NCBI GenBank assembly: GCA_019419645.1
Contig: DXZN01000014.1
Span: 1-38,263 of the forward strand
Reading direction: 5' to 3'
DNA length: 38,263 bases
Source: Collinsella sp.
Lineage (GTDB): Bacteria; Actinomycetota; Coriobacteriia; Coriobacteriales; Coriobacteriaceae
The notes beneath the pieces were generated by a model. It worked only from the letters and a program-made list of their open reading frames with translations. It made no database searches and was not told the DNA's origin. Shown piece by piece: positions 36,079 through 38,263 of the stretch. Both the position numbers and the translations under genes were made by a program. Each line of letters begins with the position of its first letter. Within the stretch, counting starts at the first letter, position 1.

Positions 36079-36127
36079 GTGTGCCCTATTGCACACATAT
36101 AACGGGCGCCCCGGTCGGAGCACCCGT
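36079..36127 (-). other. Two hairpins in the rplK-rplA spacer
   Basis: ACGGGTGC/GCGCCCGT (36102-36127) and GTGTGC/GCACAC (36079-36096) form consecutive hairpins in the 117-base spacer, without a U-tract. They may be processing or L1-binding structures, but I see no specific consensus. Confidence 0.35.
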
Positions 36128-36145
36128 CATTACCTAAAGAAATCG

Positions 36146-36574
36146 CTACTCAGCGATGGTGACGCCCATGGAGCGGGCGGTACCGGCGATGATCTTCTTG
36201 GCGGCGTCAATGTCGTTGGCATTGAGGTCCGGCATCTTGATCTCGGCGATCTTGGTGAGCTGCTCCTGGGAGAGCTGACCAACCTTGTCGGCCTGGGGCT
36301 TAGCGGAACCAGACTTGAGGTTCAGCTCCTTCTTGATGAGGTGAGCCGCCGGCGGGGTCTTGGTGATGAAGGAGAAGGACTTGTCCTCGTAGACAGAGAT
36401 CTCAACGGGGATGATGTCACCCTTCTTGTCCTGCGTCTCGGCGTTAAAGGCCTGGCAGAACTGCATGATGTTCACGCCAGCGGCGCCCAGGGCGGGGCCG
36501 ACGGGAGGAGCGGGGTTAGCTGCACCAGCAGGAATCTGGAGCTTAATGACGTTGGCAACCTTCTTCTCAGCCAT
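36146..36574 (-). CDS. rplK: 50S ribosomal protein L11
   Basis: The 142-residue L11 protein binds 23S rRNA at the GTPase-associated centre and is needed for the stringent response and termination. The N-terminal domain shows KLQIPAGAANPAPPVGPALGAAGVNIMQFCQAFN, and the C-terminal rRNA-binding domain has TKTPPAAHLIKKELNLKSGS and ending AAKKIIAGTARSMGV. The start is the ATG at 36574 with AAAGGA six bases upstream; the ATG two codons earlier overlaps the ribosome site. It lies 120 bases after nusG in the same direction. Confidence 0.98.
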   Translation of the reverse strand: MAEKKVANVIKLQIPAGAANPAPPVGPALGAAGVNIMQFCQAFNAETQDKKGDIIPVEISVYEDKSFSFITKTPPAAHLIKKELNLKSGSAKPQADKVGQLSQEQLTKIAEIKMPDLNANDIDAAKKIIAGTARSMGVTIAE

Positions 36575-36694
36575 GGTCATTCCTTTCGAATCACGAGTGT
36601 GAAGTACTTGCTATATCGTAAGCACGCACGTGTTAGAAGCACTCCTGAGATGAGCAGTCACAGAAGAAGCACGCTCGCGCGAACGGACAAAAAC

Positions 36695-37231
36695 TTAAGC
36701 GATGACAGCGACCTGGTTAAAGTCGAGCTCGACCGGCGTCTCGCGGCCAAAGATCATCAGCGTGACCTTGAGCTTGCCAGCCTCGGTGTTAACCTCGGAG
36801 ACCTTGCCATCAAAGTCGGTAAGCGGGCCATCGGTGACGCGGACGGACGTGCCGACCTGAATATCAACCGAGGTGCGCTTGGGCGAATCGCCCTTACCGG
36901 GACGACGAGTCATCTTATTGTACTCGTCACGGGAAAGCGGAGCGGGCTTGCCGTTGCCGCCCAGGAAACCGGTGACGCCAGGCGTGTTACGAACGCACGT
37001 CCAAGCGTCGTCATCCATTTCCATGCGAACCAGGACATAACCCGGGAAGATCTTAGAATCCTTGGTCTCACGCTTGCCACCCTCTTTAATCTCGGTGACG
37101 CGCTCCATAGGAATCTCGATATCAAAGATACGGTCCTGCATGCCCATAGTCTCGATGCGATGCTCGAGATCGGACTTAACGCGGTTCTCGTATCCAGAGT
37201 AAGTGTGAACGACGTACCAACGCTTAGACAT
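36695..37231 (-). CDS. nusG: Transcription termination/antitermination factor NusG
   Basis: A 178-residue NusG with an N-terminal NGN domain (RWYVVHTYSGYENRVKSDLEHRIE ... IFPGYVLVRMEMDDDAWTCVRNTPGVTGFLG) and a C-terminal KOW domain (TDGPLTDFDGKVSEVNTEAGKLKVTLMIFGRETPVELDF). It binds the beta' clamp of RNA polymerase and links transcription to Rho or ribosomes. The start ATG follows GAGGGGC; the secE stop is only three bases upstream, so the two are translationally coupled. It has no long N-terminal extension. Confidence 0.98.
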   Translation of the reverse strand: MSKRWYVVHTYSGYENRVKSDLEHRIETMGMQDRIFDIEIPMERVTEIKEGGKRETKDSKIFPGYVLVRMEMDDDAWTCVRNTPGVTGFLGGNGKPAPLSRDEYNKMTRRPGKGDSPKRTSVDIQVGTSVRVTDGPLTDFDGKVSEVNTEAGKLKVTLMIFGRETPVELDFNQVAVIA

Positions 37232-37234
37232 GGT

Positions 37235-37573
37235 TTAGCCCCTCAATCCAGAGAACAGAGCAAGAGCCTCGCCAAAGCCAGCATCGAGCAGAGCGATGAC
37301 GACGCCGACGACGATCAGAGAAGCGCAAACGACGACCGAGTAGTTCACGAGCTCCTTCTTATCGGGCCACGTGACACGCTTCATCTCGGACTTCACCGAA
37401 GCGAAATACTTCTTGGTGCGGGCGAAGAAACCAGGCTTCTCGTTCTTCTTAGACTTCGCAGCCTTCTCGCTCTTCTTGGCAACGGCCTTCTTGGCCTCAA
37501 CCTTGGAGTTGGCGGCAGCGTTGTTGGCAGGTGCCGGCTGCTGTGCCTTCTTCTTGTTCTTCTTGTTGGCCAT
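37235..37573 (-). CDS. secE: Preprotein translocase subunit SecE
   Basis: A 112-residue SecE. A charged, Ala/Lys-rich N-terminal extension of ~47 residues precedes the conserved amphipathic helix (FFARTKKYFASVKSEMKRVTWPDKKEL, with the E-K-V-W-P pattern) and a single membrane helix at ~77-97. It stabilises SecY in the export channel. The ATG 37573 follows GGAGG with eight bases of spacing. It sits between tRNA-Trp and nusG, a very common arrangement. Confidence 0.96.
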   Translation of the reverse strand: MANKKNKKKAQQPAPANNAAANSKVEAKKAVAKKSEKAAKSKKNEKPGFFARTKKYFASVKSEMKRVTWPDKKELVNYSVVVCASLIVVGVVIALLDAGFGEALALFSGLRG

Positions 37574-37612
37574 TTGGGTTACCTCCGCGCAATGCGCTTA
37601 TACATGAGTAAA

Positions 37613-37640
37613 CCGTAAGCCCCCAAGTGGGAGCTTACGG
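37613..37640 (-). other. Hairpin between tRNA-Trp and secE
   Basis: CCGTAAGCTCCC and GGGGGCTTACGG form a 12-bp stem (one G-U) with an ACTT loop, ten bases after the tRNA 3' end and followed by TTTACTC. It could aid tRNA release or act as a weak attenuator for secE-nusG. Confidence 0.5.
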
Positions 37641-37649
37641 AATAATGAC

Positions 37650-37725
37650 TGGCACGCCAGGAAGGACTCGAACCCTCAACACTCGGTTTTGGAGACCGAT
37701 GCTCTACCAATTGAACTACTGGCGT
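37650..37725 (-). tRNA. tRNA-Trp (anticodon CCA)
   Basis: The 76-base minus-strand sequence folds as a complete cloverleaf. The acceptor stem is ACGCCAG/CTGGCGT; the D-arm contains AGTTCAATTGGTAGAGCA; the anticodon loop CTCCAAA has CCA at 37690-37692; the T-arm is GGGTTCGAGTCC; and the 3' CCA is encoded. It decodes UGG. It lies between rpmG and secE, in the same transcription unit. Confidence 0.97.
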
Positions 37726-37738
37726 ATATGACTAGAGA

Positions 37739-37888
37739 CTAGCGAGTCTCTTTGTGCAGCGTGTGGTGACGGCACCAGGGGCAATACTTCTTGATCTCCA
37801 TACGATCAGGCATGGTCGACTTGTTCTTGGTGGTCGTATAGTTGCGGCGCTTGCACTCAGTGCACGCAAGAGTAACTAGAGTACGCAT
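37739..37888 (-). CDS. rpmG: 50S ribosomal protein L33
   Basis: A 49-residue L33 starting MRTLVTLACTECKRRNYTTTKNK and ending KKYCPWCRHHTLHKETR. The two CxxC pairs (C-TE-C and C-PW-C) show that this is the zinc-containing form. The start ATG 37888 lies behind AAAGG and AGGA in the short leader. It is the first gene after the strong promoter at 37934-37963 and precedes tRNA-Trp by 13 bases. Confidence 0.96.
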   Translation of the reverse strand: MRTLVTLACTECKRRNYTTTKNKSTMPDRMEIKKYCPWCRHHTLHKETR

Positions 37889-37933
37889 GTATCCTGAACC
37901 TTTCATTTCCGCCCCGTACGGGCACGAGTTGTT

Positions 37934-37963
37934 ACTTTATCAGCTCCACGTAAGTGCTGTCAA
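37934..37963 (-). promoter_or_regulatory. Promoter of the rpmG-tRNA-Trp-secE-nusG-rplKA unit
   Basis: A perfect TTGACA (37958-37963) and TAAAGT (37934-37939) are 18 bases apart on the minus strand, ~45 bases upstream of rpmG. The rest of the tuf-rpmG gap (37964-38102) shows no gene, tRNA or clear structure. Confidence 0.75.
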
Positions 37964-38102
37964 TGAAAACCTCGAGTCAATTGGTTCTCGGTGGATCCAT
38001 TCATATTTGGAACACATCAATGAAGCCATCGAGATCTAATCGACGGTGCATCCAGGACCATTATCGATCCTCTCGACACCAGCAACGGCTCAACATCCAT
38101 TG

Positions 38103-38140
38103 CAGAAAAGAACCCGGCACCCATATAAGTGCCGGGTTCT
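38103..38140 (-). terminator. Intrinsic terminator of the EF-Tu gene
   Basis: AGAACCCGGCAC and GTGCCGGGTTCT form a perfect 12-bp stem around TTATATGG, followed by TTTTCTG, 27 bases after the tuf stop. Confidence 0.93.
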
Positions 38141-38167
38141 CTAAGTCAGCTATATCAAAGAGCTAAT

Positions 38168-38263
38168 TTACTCAATGATCGTGGAGACGATGCCCGAACC
38201 GACGGTGTGGCCACCCTCGCGGATAGCGAAGCGCAGGCCCTCCTCCATGGCGATCGGGTGGAT
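38168..38263 (-). CDS. tuf: Elongation factor Tu (C-terminal end, runs off the window)
   Basis: The last 31 codons of EF-Tu are present: IHPIAMEEGLRFAIREGG, then HTVGSGIVSTIIE and the stop. This is the conserved end of domain III, where RFAIREGGHTVGAG-type sequence is nearly invariant. It is the gene immediately upstream of the rpmG unit in direction and has its own terminator. Only the C-terminus is visible, so nothing can be said of its nucleotide-binding domain. Confidence 0.97.
   Translation of the reverse strand: MHPIAMEEGLRFAIREGGHTVGSGIVSTIIE

Noticed and set aside
35513..37618. A 701-codon plus-strand open frame over the ribosomal-protein genes
   Set aside because: Antisense to rplA, rplK, nusG and secE, all of which are certain.
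37964..38102. Possible small gene between tuf and rpmG
   Set aside because: Short open frames here lack ribosome sites, and the region contains the rpmG promoter and the tuf terminator at its edges; no conserved pattern was seen.

Overview
The window reads as a chromosomal segment of a high-GC Gram-positive bacterium. Gene content, codon use, an LAxTG-type surface anchor and an actinobacterial style of ribosomal operon suggest Coriobacteriia, probably Collinsella or a close relative. That placement is inference from the look of the proteins; no search was run.

The two ends hold pieces of the transcription/translation super-cluster, all on the minus strand. From the right edge inward come the EF-Tu C-terminus, rpmG, tRNA-Trp, secE, nusG, rplK and rplA (38263 to 35321). 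At the left are rplJ and rplL, then galU, then rpoB and the start of rpoC (7450 to 1). In many bacteria these genes are contiguous. Here about 28 kb of unrelated genes separate rplA from rplJ, and galU sits between rplL and rpoB. rplJ has its own strong promoter and an L10-type leader with an attenuator.

The central block mixes both strands. 7.9-17.0 kb holds an aminotransferase, an unknown protein, a uracil/hypoxanthine-DNA glycosylase-like enzyme, a GH13 glycosidase, an MFS exporter, a FeoA-FeoB fusion, a small beta-rich protein and an esterase. 17.2-25.6 kb holds a PTS EIIA, an OatA-like O-acetyltransferase, asnS, a WYL-type regulator and a three-gene TrpXYZ-type ABC transporter. 25.8-33.4 kb holds a wall-anchored 5'-nucleotidase, an MscS channel, a cytoplasmic ParB-like/BMP fusion coupled to a metallophosphoesterase, and an ECF sigma factor with its overlapping membrane partner. 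At 33.7-35.1 kb lies a wrecked leucine operon: leuA and leuB fragments joined by a deletion, behind a well-preserved leucine leader peptide and attenuator.

Three things stand out. First, 30 nt of Tn5/Nextera adapter are embedded at 25626-25655, so this is a library artefact and contiguity there is not proven. Second, the leucine operon is dead but its attenuation control survives. Third, several families of intergenic hairpins are present: a ~218-bp palindrome at the rplJ promoter, hairpins with 16-22-bp arms and 23-25-nt loops, and repeated hairpins with a GGGACAG-like loop. I see no CRISPR array, prophage, IS element or defence system. Most of the window is ordinary housekeeping sequence.
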